Source: Sclerotinia nivalis (taxonomy: Eukaryota; Ascomycota; Leotiomycetes; Helotiales; Sclerotiniaceae). Taken from it: DNA of 64,000 bases. The notes under the pieces are model-generated. The model was given only the letters and a program-made list of their open reading frames with translations, was not told the DNA's origin and made no database searches. The position numbers and the translations under genes are program-made. This document shows, piece by piece, positions 35,923-47,700 of the stretch. The stretch spans positions 2,108,001-2,172,000 of the forward strand of contig JAPEIS010000011.1 of the NCBI GenBank assembly GCA_029531795.1, written 5' to 3'. Numbering within the stretch: the first letter of the stretch is position 1; every line of letters starts with the position of its first letter.

Positions 35923-38139
35923 AAAAAGACAACGACATCTTTGAAGTTACCTCATGCCCCTTAGCTACTACACCTCCACCACCTTGTCTCCGTAGGCTTT
36001 TCTACAGCTCAGTGACCTATAGCTTCATCTCCACACCAATCTACCATCTTGGAGATTTTCCTTATTATATGCTTTAGCGTTTGTAAGGCAGGGTCCATCC
36101 CCCAGGACTAGTTTTCACTTCCCTTATCCAACTCAAAAGATTGAGTCCATCTCAATCGCTCAAATCATCCACTTAGCCAGACCAATAACCTAACTTACCT
36201 TCATCATGTTATCTATTAGAAGTTCGCAAAAGCCTCTAGCCGTCTTAGATAATCTTAGACTCAGTGTAAACGTTAATTTAATCAATCAATCAAGCCATCT
36301 TGGAGACTAAACCAAACGATCCCTCGCCCCATGGATCTAGAATTCTGCCCCTCAGCTTTCATTGATATATATTCCCCAAAAGCCTGCCCCACTTCAACAA
36401 ATCAGCATAAAACATCTTTGATGGTCTAACGGTCATTTACACAGCGTGTAGAGTGTGTCTAAAGACGGATATCTCGTCACTTTTCAACACTTCGTAAGTA
36501 GGAACTTCATTGCCTGATAACTGTTTGTGTGAATACCGTATTTACGAGAACTAAATTGTTCATGCGTATATACCGATCCCAGGATTACGAAAAACCGGCA
36601 GAATGTCAGAAAGGAGTTGTGACCGTTTTTGGTTTCGGGGCTTACGCATAAGCTAGAAACCAAGTTCCGTTACTCTCCGGGGAGCGAGTCAGCATCGATC
36701 CACAGTTGGTTTTTTTTACCCACAATTAAACAACCTCTATACCGAGATCAGAAAACGAGATTTGGTAAATGAGTATTGGTATCCATAGTTAGGCGTTTTT
36801 TGCAACGAGCTGAAGAAATCAGATCATTTGTATCCATAGTTAGGCGTTTTCTTACAACGGGCTGAAAAAATCAGATCATTTGTATCCATAGCTAGGCATT
36901 TTCCTCCATCGAAGAGAGAAAAGCTGGATGTGTGTTGTCATTCCATCTATAATGAAGCGCTTTTTTATGTCACGTATTACGACGATGATAGGAATTTACC
37001 AGTCACAGATCGATATCTTACTTGTACTGCCAAAAAGAATGTCACATTCCACTTTCATATCAATAATAGGATCTATGTGTGATATACTTTTTGTTGTACA
37101 AGTAGAGAGAGAGCTTGTAGAGACAATAGATGACACGATTGACCAATGAAAGTTGCTAAAATTATACCAATGGTTTTTCAAAAACGTTAATGATTGGATG
37201 ATATATTAATAATATCTTATGTGATTCTTTGTGTACGATCTATTGGTGTAAATCTTTGGTCACAATTGTAGTTGATTTTTGAAGGGCAAAGACTTGAAGA
37301 CTCTCACTCAATCAAATAACATCTTATAGCTCTATCTTCCTATTCTGTTTTTTGTTGTAAAGTTTTCAAGGTATACAACAATCGATATTTCCTACAATCA
37401 GGAATGCTGAATAGTACACCATCATAACATTCTCCTACTCAGATGACTGGATGGTTATTGATTATATAAGCAGCCCGATTATGCACTGAGTGTCACGATG
37501 GATTATATAATCTCAACTCACAATAAGAGTACACAAGCTTTGACTCTGACTGACCCTTTCGAAGCTAGAAATAATCATAGATTCGCTGTACTCGCTATTC
37601 TTTTTTTTTCATGCCTCTCAAAACCTACAATTAGCATATACTGTGCAGTCTATTAGACAATCATAGTATAAAGCCTTTACAATTCGATTAAACAAATTTT
37701 GAAACTATTCGAAGTTCACCTTTTTTTTCGAAAGGGGGGTCTGTGCACAAAACTCTGTGCTAAAATGTGGTGTAGATTTCATATGGTTCCTAGAATCTCC
37801 TGGTCTAGCGGGTGCCTGACTCTCGAGGCTACGGTCAGGTGATTTTTAATGTCTCCGTCAGGAGAGTCTAGACGGCCACATTCTAAATCGCGTCTACTCA
37901 GCGTAAATTCTACCTACTTTCTGATGGTTTATTGCAACAATCAACCATTCAACCTTCTTCATATATAAATTAAATACTTTTTAATAAAACTACCAGTAAT
38001 TTTCCACAAATTGCACTTTTAATTTTTCTCAATTTCTTATTTATTGTGACGCAATTGAATTTCGAAAACGTTGATTTTGTGGTGCAAATCGCGTGTTATA
38101 CTCAAACTCACCACAATAATATTTACACTATACATCACA
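35923..38139. other. gene-free stretch with tandem repeat
   Basis: No supported gene. It contains the 51-base tandem repeat at 36779-36906 and AT-rich sequence. A short inverted pair occurs around 37818-37875 (CTGACTCTC... versus GTCAGGAGAGTC). Confidence 0.45.
36779..36906. repeat. tandem repeat, about 2.5 units of 51-52 bases
   Basis: Units start with TATCCATAG(T/C)TAGGC at about 36780, 36831 and 36883. The first two units match over their whole length with few substitutions, while the third is truncated after about 24 bases. Confidence 0.75.
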
Positions 38140-38528
38140 ATGGAGGGAATAGAAGCCACAACAACAAATACTGATATGGATATCGTTATTGAAGGTATTA
38201 GATATTTTATTATAATGATTTTTACTTACAAAATATAGATATAATATCTCACAATACAATTCCTTACTCTTCGTCGTTATCAAATAATACCCCTCATTCT
38301 AATATTGCCTCACAAACTTCCAATTATAAAGGATGTGTTAAAGGATCTAAAAACAAACCGAAAGTTCGAATTGAAGCATGGGATTTACTTACATCTGAAG
38401 AGGAGGAACGTTTGGAATCTTACGTTCAAATATGCAAGAAGGTTTCCTTTGTTCAAACGCGAAGTAAGAGAACATGGATGGACTTTATACGACTTCTTGT
38501 ACATTCTATTGATCGATTTAAAGTTTGA
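38140..38528 (+). CDS. short hypothetical protein (possible remnant)
   Basis: ATG 38140, a 44-base intron at 38195-38238 (GTATTA to ATAG), and an open second exon to TGA 38526-38528 give 114 residues. The C-terminal half (EAWDLLTSEEEERLESY, then KRTWMDFIRLL) looks like an amphipathic helical segment. No family recognised. The frame ends less than 100 bases before a solo-type LTR at 38624. This may therefore be the 5' end of a longer gene cut by element activity. Confidence 0.4.
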
Positions 38529-38623
38529 TTTTTCTTAGAGAATTAAAAACGAATTCGGTTATCAATGCACAGCTATATAGAGACCCTGAATAGTTAAGGG
38601 AACAGATGATTCAGGAACTACAA

Positions 38624-38950
38624 TGTTACGAGGGTTGCCGTCTAGATCACGTGGAAGTGCTCTAGCTCTCGAGATGATTTATAACTAGGTGTCAAGCAGG
38701 GATTTAAGTAACAATAGTAATGATTGCAATTCGTAACTAATAGTAAAGTATACTAAATGATTGATCTTGAGTACGAAGTTTTTACAAAGGAAATCCATTT
38801 TGATTATATAGACCTTCGTGTTTATGGCTAGTTAGGATAGCTGAGCGGTCCTGGACTGTTAGCGGTCCTCAGCGGTCCTTAACGTGATTGCTAATCATGT
38901 TACCCTAAGTTAATCATGTGACGCGGTGATCAGCGATAACCGTCGTAACA
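38624..38950. repeat. LTR-like repeat, 327 bases
   Basis: Begins TGTTACGA and ends TCGTAACA, a perfect 8-base terminal inverted pair in TG...CA form. Its first about 133 bases recur at 41550-41684. On its right it abuts the gypsy RNase H coding sequence, which stops abruptly at the junction. Flanking 5-mers differ, so no target duplication is visible. Probably an LTR of a different retroelement family. Confidence 0.6.
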
Positions 38951-41007
38951 CAGTGTACACCTGCACCGTGTATTTTGATCCCTCCAAGTACACTCTCCAT
39001 TCCCTAAAAGCATCTACTATCGCTAGTAATTCCTTGTCGTATATTTCGTAATTTAATTCGGCTAGCGATAGTTTGCGAGAATAATAAGCGACTGGTTGCT
39101 ATTTCTCATTCGAGCCTGGTTGGCTCAATACTGCCCCTATTGCGTAGTCTGAGGAGTCCGTTTCCACAGTTATTGGTAGTTCTGGGTCGAATGCTCTTAG
39201 GACCGGTTCATTTGCGAATGCTTCCTTGAGGCGTTTGAATGCTGCTTACGCTACTTCCGTCCATCAGAATTCTCCTTGACTTTTCTTGGTGATCTCAATC
39301 ATTGGAGTAGCTATTTTCGAGTAGTTCTTGATGAATCGTCGGTAGAAATTGGCGAACCCTAGGAAGGACTGTACTTCCTTCATACTGATTGATGATTCCC
39401 ATTCCTTAACTGCTTTTACCTTGTTAAAGCTCATCTTGAATCCTCCTGAAAAGACTGTGTAACCTAAGAATTCCGTTTCGGTAATATAGAATTCATATTT
39501 GTTGGGCTTGTCCTGAAGGTCTGCTTCCTCCAAACATTTCAATATCTTATGTACATCTTGTACATGTTGTTCCTCTGTTTCCGAGAATACTAGGATGTCG
39601 TCTAGATAGCAAATGCAGCAAATATCTAGGTATTCCCGTAAAACGTTGTTGACCAAACGCATGCACGTTGCTGGCGCATTGGTTAATCCGAATGGCATAA
39701 CCTGGTATTCGTATAGTCCGTAACGAGTTCTAAATGCTGTTTTCCATTCCTCATCTTCCTTCATTCTGATCAGGTGAAATCCGTTTCTTAGATCAAACTT
39801 GGAGAAAATCTTAGCTTTTCCCAATCGGTCCCTTAATTCCGTGGCTAATGGAAGTGGGTATCGATCTTTGATCGTCATATCATTGAGCTTGCGATAGTCC
39901 ACGCATAGTCTCTCTGTACCATCCTTCTTGGGTATATATAGCACAGGGCTGGCTGCCTGTAATGTGGATTCTCTAATCCATCCCTTTTTTAGTGCATCGT
40001 CGATGTAATTCCTAAGCGTCCTTAATTCAGACTCCGACATTTGATAGATTGGTCCAAATGGAGGCATCTTGCCTTCCTGCAATACTATCTCATGGTCCCA
40101 TAGCTTGTATTCTGGTAAAGCTTTATGGCCTTTCCTTTCTTCGAAAAGTTTCTTGTACCTTTGGTACTGTACCGGTATTAGCGCTTCTTCCTGTTTCTTT
40201 ACAGGGGTGATTTCAAGCAATTTCTTCTGCTTATTCTTCATTTGTACGGGAGGTTCACCTTCCTTCACCGTTAATGGAGGATCCTGGACTGGGCGTCCTA
40301 CGTCGATAGAATTGTTCGCCTTCAATTCCCCATCGCGTGTGTACAGCCTCGCTGTCTCTAGCGCATCTCGTGGATTGCTTTTGTTTGGAAAGCATACAGC
40401 TTCCGTAGACTAGTCGATTTTGGGGTTGTGTGCCTTCAACCAGGGCATTCCCAAAATGATCTGTTGATTCCCTAATGGAACAATATCAAACTGGATAACC
40501 TCCTTATGCGAAGCTATACTCATCCATACTGGGAGAGTCTCACTAGAAACTTTGCCGTTTAATCCGGCTAGTTGTCCGTCTACTAGCTGCAATTGATAGG
40601 GTCTCTGTTTCGTCTGGAGATTTACCCCTAAGTACTTCACAGTTCCTGGTGCAATAAAATTTCCCGTAGCTCCTGAATCGATCATAGCTCGGATTTGTCG
40701 TCCATTTATCTTGGTATCGCAGTAAATCTGTCCTGCTTGCCCTATAATGTTTAATTGTTGGTTTGGACCCGTTTGGTCAATTTGGTCAATTTGGTCAATT
40801 AGTGCCTGGTTAGGCTCGTCTTCTCTTAGGTAAGCGGCGTTGCGACCCTTCCTGATTCTGTCATCAAGCGTGTCCTTCCATTTTGTATTATAACAATTGC
40901 TAGCTACTACCTTGAGTAGGCTGCCTATCTTGGGGGGTGGTAGTATGATCTGGGCGTTGATTCGGTATTCATCTCCCGTCTTCCAGCATAGAAAAAGGTC
41001 GCGATTT
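38951..41007 (-). pseudogene. Ty3/gypsy pol fragment (protease-RT-RNase H)
   Basis: Minus-strand polyprotein remnant. An aspartic protease has DSGATGNF and ILGMPW. The reverse transcriptase includes YPLPLATELRDRLG, FSKFDLRNGFHLIRM, MPFGLTNAPATC and the catalytic CYLDDILVFS. An RNase H region follows with [14 protein letters not shown] and [21 protein letters not shown]. Stops lie between protease and RT (TAG at about 40410) and in RNase H (TGA, TAA near 39240-39266, and TAG near 39100). Each is explained by TGG or CAA changing by one transition. Gag and integrase are missing; the coding sequence ends at the 38950 LTR boundary. Not functional. Confidence 0.9.
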
Positions 41008-41548
41008 TGTAACGATCTGGTACTCTCTAGGCAACTGATGCCTTAGGTTCGTTGGTTGGTATATTGTAGGTTAAGGATATATCACTGAGTATTCACTCAG
41101 AGGTGAAGTCGTTACTAGATCAAGTAGAATATAGGTAACTAATTGATAGCTAAGTTGAGCACGAAGCTCCTATACTATAAAACTACTCTGACTTATATAG
41201 ATTCCTTTTACGAATGCTAGCTATGGCTAGATAGCTACTATAGCTAGCACTTAAACTGATGCTATCCTTTGCTAGCTGGGTAGCAGGGCTAGCATATCAC
41301 GTGATACGTCCCCAGGTGACCTGTTATCCCAAGACACTTATCCCGAGATTCACCTCCTGGATTTCCTGCCCTAGGATTCGGTAGTCCCTAGGATTCTTGT
41401 CCTAGGACATCCCTTCTCCTAACAGACCCAATCCTATTGGTTAGCACTTGCTTACCAACTGTTGCCTAGGACACTCGTCCTAGGAACTCCAAGGTCCCGA
41501 TAACGGGTGATAAGAAACCCGCTGTAATCGGCAGCTAAATCACCGACA
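41008..41548 (-). repeat. gypsy 5' LTR, 541 bases
   Basis: On the minus strand it begins TGTCGGTGATTTAG and ends GATCGTTACA (TG...CA), has a CTATATAAG box in the second half, and lies directly upstream of the pol remnant. The matching 3' LTR is absent. An imperfect CCTAGGA motif recurs several times in its middle (about 41370-41490). Confidence 0.65.
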
Positions 41549-41549
41549 T

Positions 41550-41684
41550 TGTTACGAGTATCTTGCCTTCTAGATCACATGGAAGTGTTCTAGGAACTCG
41601 AGGTAGGTTTATAACTAGGTTTCAAGCAAGGAATCGAAAGTAATAACTAATGAGGGGTTGCAATTCGTAACTAAAATAAACAAA
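41550..41684. repeat. partial copy of the 38624 LTR
   Basis: Starts TGTTACGAG and parallels the first about 133 bases of 38624-38950 with substitutions (shared TTATAACTAGGT and GATTGCAATTCGTAAC-like blocks), then diverges. Same orientation as the left copy. Confidence 0.6.
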
Positions 41685-42639
41685 CCATCAAAAAATAAGC
41701 TTCAAGAAACCGATTTCAAGGTTATTAGATAGCCGCATCCCCACTAACGCAGGTGTCAGCCTAACTGTCAGCCGCACTAAATTCCTGCCATCAAGCTTCT
41801 TTATTAGAAAATACATAAACAGACTTTCGAGCACTTGTTCTTTTAAGCTTGGCTGAGAGTCAAGAATAATTGTCGAAAAAAATGTAGTAAGTAACCTATT
41901 TGAGTATATCATTCTGTGGAATGAATACTCTAGTCACGAAATGTATATAATTAGATTTTGCAATAAAGTTATCTGACCAGTGTCTTTAGTACAGCCTCAG
42001 TACAGCCTTCATGTTAAACATTTCGTTATGTGATATCATTGGTATATCAGTTTTTCTAGGGTATTCTGTGCTTTGGTTGTATTTATTGATATTGTTGTTT
42101 AGAAAGTGAGCACTAGTGCATTGCGCTAGTGCCCACTCAGTCACATTGATCACTGTCGCAACAGGTATTGAGTATAAGCCACCTTGGATTTGGCATCATT
42201 TATAATAAGGCGCTGTGATGTAACATCTAGCATTTCATTTTCTTTGGTGCTTTCACTAAACCAAAAATCTGATATAGAAAAGAATGAGGAAAAACAATTG
42301 TTTACAACGAACGATGCTTACTAGCATTATCAAAAGTAACCTTACATTCACATTTATTTTAAGTGTATTGTTGGAGTGCAAGTCGCAAAAGGTGCGGTTT
42401 TAAATTTTGCGAGTTAATGAGAGGCAGCTAAGGTTGGTTCCAGATTAACATAGCCGCAATGCAGTCAGCCTTACGACAGCTGCTGGGCAAACACACAGTT
42501 AAATAATAAGATATTTATACTCGAATATTTCCTGTAGAAGTTTCTATAATGAAAATTTTCGATACTAAACAAAATAATCTTGAAAAAGTTGTTCAATAAT
42601 TCAAGAATCAAATTTCACATAAAGCTACAAATCAAAATA
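41685..42639. other. gene-free stretch with hairpin
   Basis: No gene supported. A perfect-looking hairpin lies at about 42105-42138, with GCACTAGTGCA and its near complement CGCTAGTGC around ATTG. The last 100 bases read in frame into the TPR gene without ATG, so they may be decayed 5' coding sequence. Confidence 0.45.
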
Positions 42640-44964
42640 ATGAATGATCTTGAAGAAGCCATTCGCATCGGACGAGAAGCAGTTGATACAATAGCAAAAG
42701 ATCATACAGATTTCGCAAGGTATTTAAACAATCTTGGAACTGGATTACGCATTAGATATTGGAGAACAGGAGCAATAGATGATCTTGAAGAAGCCATTCG
42801 CATCGGACGAAAAGCAATTAATACAACAGCAAAAGATCATCCAGATCTTATAGGAAGATTAAACAATCTTGCAGATGGATTGCATAATAGATATTTGAGA
42901 ATAGGAGCAATAGATGATCTTGAAGAAGCCATTCGCATCGGACGAGAAACAATTGATGCAACAGCAAAAAATCATCCAGATCTCGTAACGTACTTAAACA
43001 ATTTTGGAAATATATTGAATGATAGATATTTGAGAATGGGAGCAATCAATGATCTTGAAGAAGCTATTCGTATCGGACGAGAAGCAGTTGATGCAATAGC
43101 AAAAGATCATCCAGATCTCGCAACGTGTTTAAAAAATCTTGGAAATAGATTGAGCAACAGATACTTGAGAACAGGAGCAATCGATGATCTTGAAGAAGCA
43201 AATTCATCCTACCAATCTGCTTTGCTACAATCCACTTCGGATACCATGACACGGTTAAATGCTTACAAAGGAATTCTTCAATGCTGTCAGAAATTGTCCA
43301 ACTGGAAACAAGCTTGCGAGGCTGCAGATATTGCCATTCCTCTTATTCCAAGGTTAACATCAAGATCAATTGAGAATTCTGATAAGCAGCACATGCTTAG
43401 CCAAATTGTAGGTATGGCTTCTAATTCAGCTGCAGTAGCATTACTTTCGGGACGGGATCCGCTTGATGCACTGAACTTCCTTGAACAGGGTCGTGGAGTC
43501 CTTGCAACATCTCTCGAAGAAATTCGGATAGAAATTCTAGATCTGAAGGAGAAACACCCGGAATTAGCGGAGCAATTCGACTCTCTGCGAGAAGAATTAG
43601 ATTCCCCGATTACAAAAGTCACAGCTTTAGTAGATGAAAACCACATATCTTCTGGACAGGATCGAACAAGCAAACGTTATGATGCAAATAAGAGGCTTGA
43701 TGAGGTTATTGAGAACATTCGCCAGCAATCTGGATTCGAAAAGTTTTTACTTCCTCCAAGTGAAGAAGAAATGCTATTTGCTGCGCGGTCCGGACCCATT
43801 GTTGTATTAAATGTCAGCGAGTACCGCTGTAATGCAATAATTGTTGAAAAACATCAAATACGGTTGTTAAATTTGCCAAACCTTACTAAAAAGGAAATCG
43901 AAGAAAAGTCAATTGAAATTTTGGGCACTCCCAAGGTTCTTGGATGGTTATGGGATGTCGCAGTTCATCCAATATTGGAAGCTCTTGGGTTTACTCAGCC
44001 TCCATCTGATGGTAATTGGCCTCATGTATGGTGGATTCCTACTGGACCTCTAAGCAAATTTCCTCTTCACGCTGCAGGCTATCATAGTAAACCTTCTATA
44101 GAATCAACACTTGACAGAGTTATGTCATCTTACAGCTCCTCTGTCAAGGCAATCATTCATGGGCGGCGATGTCCCGTTCTAAATGTTACACCACATACCT
44201 CTGCCCATGCACTTCTCGTTGCCATGCAAGATACACCAAATCAAAGTAGACTCCCTTTTGCCAAGAATGAGATCACGATACTACAGAGCCTTTGCAAATC
44301 GATGAACCTTATTCCTCTTGAGACGGAACCTCGCAAGTAAAGCGTTGTATCGCATTTGCCCAATTGTAAAATCTTTCATTTCGCTGGCCATGGAAAAACA
44401 GACCAGAAGGATCCATCACAAAGCTGTTTGCTTTTAAAGGATGGTCCTTTAATGGTAGCTACTCTCTTGGAAATGAACCTTCGCAAAACGTCACCATTTC
44501 TCGTTTACCTCTCAGCTTGCAGTACAGGTCAGATCGGAGACGAAAAGTTCTTTGACGAGAGTATCCACTTGATTAATGCATACCAATTAACTGGCTTCCG
44601 TCATATTATTGGCACTCTCTGGGAGGTTAACGATGAGTCTTGTATGGATATGACGAGAATTACATATGAAGTAATGCGGGATAAAGGAATGTCAGATGAA
44701 TCAGTATATCGAAGGCTTCATGAAGCTATTAGAAACCTTCGAACCTGTTGGTTGAATAACTCATTAAAGAAAAGACACGCTCGAAGACGAACTGAGAAAG
44801 ATAACAAAACATCTTTGGATTATAATCGAGGAACTAGGAATGTAAGCAACGAAGAACGGGATGCCAGATTGCCAAAGAAGGTTTTTGCAGTTGATTCAGA
44901 TGATGAGAATGAAAATTCAAGAGGAATAATGCATTGGGTTCCATATGTTCACTTCGGCGTATAG
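42640..44964 (+). pseudogene. TPR-CHAT protease gene with one in-frame stop
   Basis: Caspase-like CHAT cysteine protease fused to tetratricopeptide repeats. ATG 42640 starts inside the repeat array. At least four units of about 44 residues share DDLEEAIRIGR..., (A)KDHPDL and NRYLR. They are followed by a helical linker and the start of CHAT (WWIPTGPLSKFPLHAAG, then LPFAKNEI). TAA at 44338-44340 (codon 567) then interrupts. The same frame resumes with the catalytic half: His in FHFAGHG (44389) and Cys in LSACSTG (44518), ending HWVPYVHFGV at TAG 44964. No frameshift. The array is shorter than in typical family members, so the 5' end may also be lost. In bacteria TPR-CHAT proteases activate death effectors; in fungi the family accompanies NLR-type systems. 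Converges with the caspase gene. Confidence 0.85.
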
Positions 44965-45134
44965 TTTCTTTGTTTGATTTCATTCCGGAATGATTTATTT
45001 ACTGTATACAGCATGCTTGATTTCTCCTTGGAACTATTTTATTGTAACTAGCTATTCTCCTGCAACTTAATACAAACCACTAAACCTTAATGCATTTTGT
45101 TTCCAGTTTACAATCCCATCAATCCTGTTCGACG

Positions 45135-47144
45135 CTACTTTGAACTCACACGGATGCGAAAATTAACTGCAGCCCAATTCTCTGAAGGACCATCACCCCC
45201 TGTTGCCCTATCCGTACAAAATCGGCCTCCCTTCATAGGTTTGCCGAATTCCGGTAATTCTAATAAAGCAAATGAAGTCAATCGATTAATGAAAAACACT
45301 TTGACGATCTCTTCATATTGATAACGCCCTTGAAGCTTTATATCATCCGATGCTTCTACCCCTAGTTCCTTCTTCCAGTCTCTAGTAACGTTATACATTG
45401 GGGATGATGAAATGACGACATAATTCGCACTAAGAGCATTCTCTACATTCCAAAAAGGTCCTAAACTATAAATGTAGATATAAAGATCATAATCTCCTTT
45501 GTTATTCACATGAAGATAAAGCTTATCGCCATCTTTTATCTCTACCGAGCATTCTAGATGGGAACACCCAGGTTGAAACCAGCCTGTCTGTGAACATCCT
45601 GGATAAAAGTCTTTTCCAATTGAGTTGGTAAGTTTAATGTTGAATGATTCTCTGAAAGGATATATTGGATCTGTTAGTGCTTCGTTGACTATGTTTTTCA
45701 CTAGTTTAAACCTCGCGATATGCTCGATAATATCTAAAATATAGCTTGGATTCCCCCTTTTATCGTATATTGTATTAGGTTGTTTAATGACGGTTGAAGA
45801 TTCGTCTTTGATATCGTAACCATTTTCGTTATTTTGAATCACGAGAAAAAAGGGTGGCTGTTCTGGCGTCTGACTTCTATCGATGATATTGAATGATTGA
45901 TGTTCTTTCCGAGCTGTCTCCCAGTGAACAAGATACGGGGCATCCGGTTGAATTTGAATGGGGAATTTCCGCAAGGACAGACGTGTAAGCGGTGTTGCGA
46001 CCCAACCTGTCCTGACTTGAGTAGATGCTATGTTTAATAATTTCAAATCTGAAACAAGAACTCGAACATATATAACCTCGGCAATTATTGGCTCTCCCGA
46101 TTCAGGATTGATATCACCGAAAGAATATAAGGAAAATTGATCGCCGTCACAAATACCATGTATATGGCCAGCTTGTAATTGTATGCTTTTATCTGGTTTT
46201 CTGACAACGAGAATAGATGTTTGATTGATTCCTGTTAGAACACCTCCAAAGAATCCTTGATTATTGGTTCCATAACACATAGGATTCTGTCCCAGGCAAG
46301 TTTTTCGGACCTTGGTAGATAGGTATTGGTAAATAAGCTGTTGTTTTACTGCAGGACCACCAGACTCTTTCCAAGCTTTGAGTAAGAAATAGGATAGCGC
46401 CCCATGATATTGTTCATTATTACTGAAATCATACTCTTGCGCTTTTTCGTGAGGACCAGAAGCAGTGATGATCGTGTAACCACTTGGATTTCTCAGCGTA
46501 TCATAAGATACGGCGATGTGGCGGTAGATTGGATTGAGATACTGCTCATGAGAAGATGGATATGCAGCATCGATCAGAGGATCGTATTCAAGAAATCGGA
46601 TTGAAGAATCGTTGCGCATGACGCCACCAGACTAACAGCAATCTAGCATAAGCGTCACCATCAATTTCTTATCCACCATCTTACTGAGCAATTGTATCAA
46701 TTCCGAGCCTCGCAGATAACGAAGACCGCGATTGCTCCCTCTATCAAAGAGGACCAACCTCAAGGGTTCTGTGAAGTCTTTGGAGGTACCATGCCCAGAG
46801 AAATGTATGTATACGGAATCGCCGGGCTTGGCTGAAGAATTGATATAATCTAAACTGGAGATTATATTTGCGTATGTTGGCCATAGCTCTGGCTTTTCGA
46901 TCGGATAAAAAAAATCTGTACTCGGACTAGAGTAATCATTGGGCACACTCGCCGTCAATATCTGTATATGTTTGATATGCGGTATATCTTCCAAGTACTT
47001 CTTGATTTCTTGGCTATCTTGTACATATCCTTTCAGCGACCGGTCTTTGTAGGCGCCTGTCAGCAATAACTGTTGATAAAGATTGATTCTGATCAAAAGC
47101 GCATAACCATTCGGTTTGCTTTTTTCTTCTTGTATGTTGAACAA
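45135..47144 (-). pseudogene. caspase-like (peptidase C14) protein with stop after the catalytic Cys
   Basis: The frame from 47144 encodes a caspase/metacaspase p20-like domain: GYALLIRINLY, then the catalytic His in YIHFSGHGTS (about 46791) and the Cys loop LMLDCC. A TAG at 46632-46634 follows the second Cys, and the next codons in the same frame read SGG, completing the DCC-x-SG motif. It then runs open for 494 codons to 45135. That part holds the rest of the caspase fold, a GDQFSLYSFG segment, and a C-terminal domain with YLHVNNKGDYDLYIYIYSL, reminiscent of the DUF4384-like modules that follow caspases in bacteria. No in-frame ATG precedes the domain, so the 5' exon is missing or lost. RIN replaces the usual GIN in strand 1. 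Confidence 0.8.
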
Positions 47145-47525
47145 AAGTTTGGCAATAACAAACTTCCAAATTATCGTAGTGATAGCTATGAGTAATCTAA
47201 AAATTCAAAATACAATATCTTTAGGATAGGATAGGATGGGATAGAATGAGTTGGGATTGTAATTAAGTATGACTTTTGACCAAATAATTAAAAAGAAGCT
47301 GGGCCCGGAACATTGTTGGGGTTGCACCCCTTATGGCGTAGTAAGCCTTCACCCGTTCATGCAAGAAATCATTGGCATATTGAGTAACAATCAAGATTTT
47401 TGTCTTCCTATAATGGTCGGGCGCATTCAATCCCCAGCGGAAATAAATGATTAAATGCTTGGTTACAGAAGGTATTATATCTTCATCGAGTGTTGGTAGA
47501 AAAGATACAAATCTAGACCAACGCA

Positions 47526-47700
47526 TTATGCAGCTTCTAGATCCTGCTCTGATATCTCATCGCCATTTCGAACATTCCGGCCTTCGTTATCGCAAAGAAT
47601 GTATCTGCCTGCAAGAGTCACCTGTGCGACCTTATAAGGCCTATGGGGTGATCCGCTGGGAATAAGCAGATATACCTGATCCCCAACGTGAAAAGTAATT
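47526..47700 (-). CDS. exon of a small hypothetical protein (FHVGDQVYLL family)
   Basis: Minus-strand frame ITFHVGDQVYLL, SGSPHRPYKVAQV, AGRYILCDNEG, then EISEQDLEAA and TAA at 47526-47528. The beta-rich pattern (an SH3-like or KOW-like short barrel) is common in small hypothetical proteins of filamentous ascomycetes. An acceptor-like TTTAG directly precedes the exon, implying an upstream exon. An ATG-initiated segment beginning MATDDDGRSWIEKLRTIRD lies 5' (about 47720-47815), but I could not find a valid donor. The gene may be broken. Function unknown. Confidence 0.4.

Noticed and set aside
43287..43673. Minus-strand frame inside the TPR-CHAT gene
   Set aside because: Shadow of the plus-strand coding sequence, with no independent features.
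44335..44375. Intron that would remove the TAA in the TPR-CHAT gene
   Set aside because: The GTAAAG after the Arg codon has no acceptor at a usable distance that keeps the frame and the conserved HLPNCKIFHFAGHG segment.
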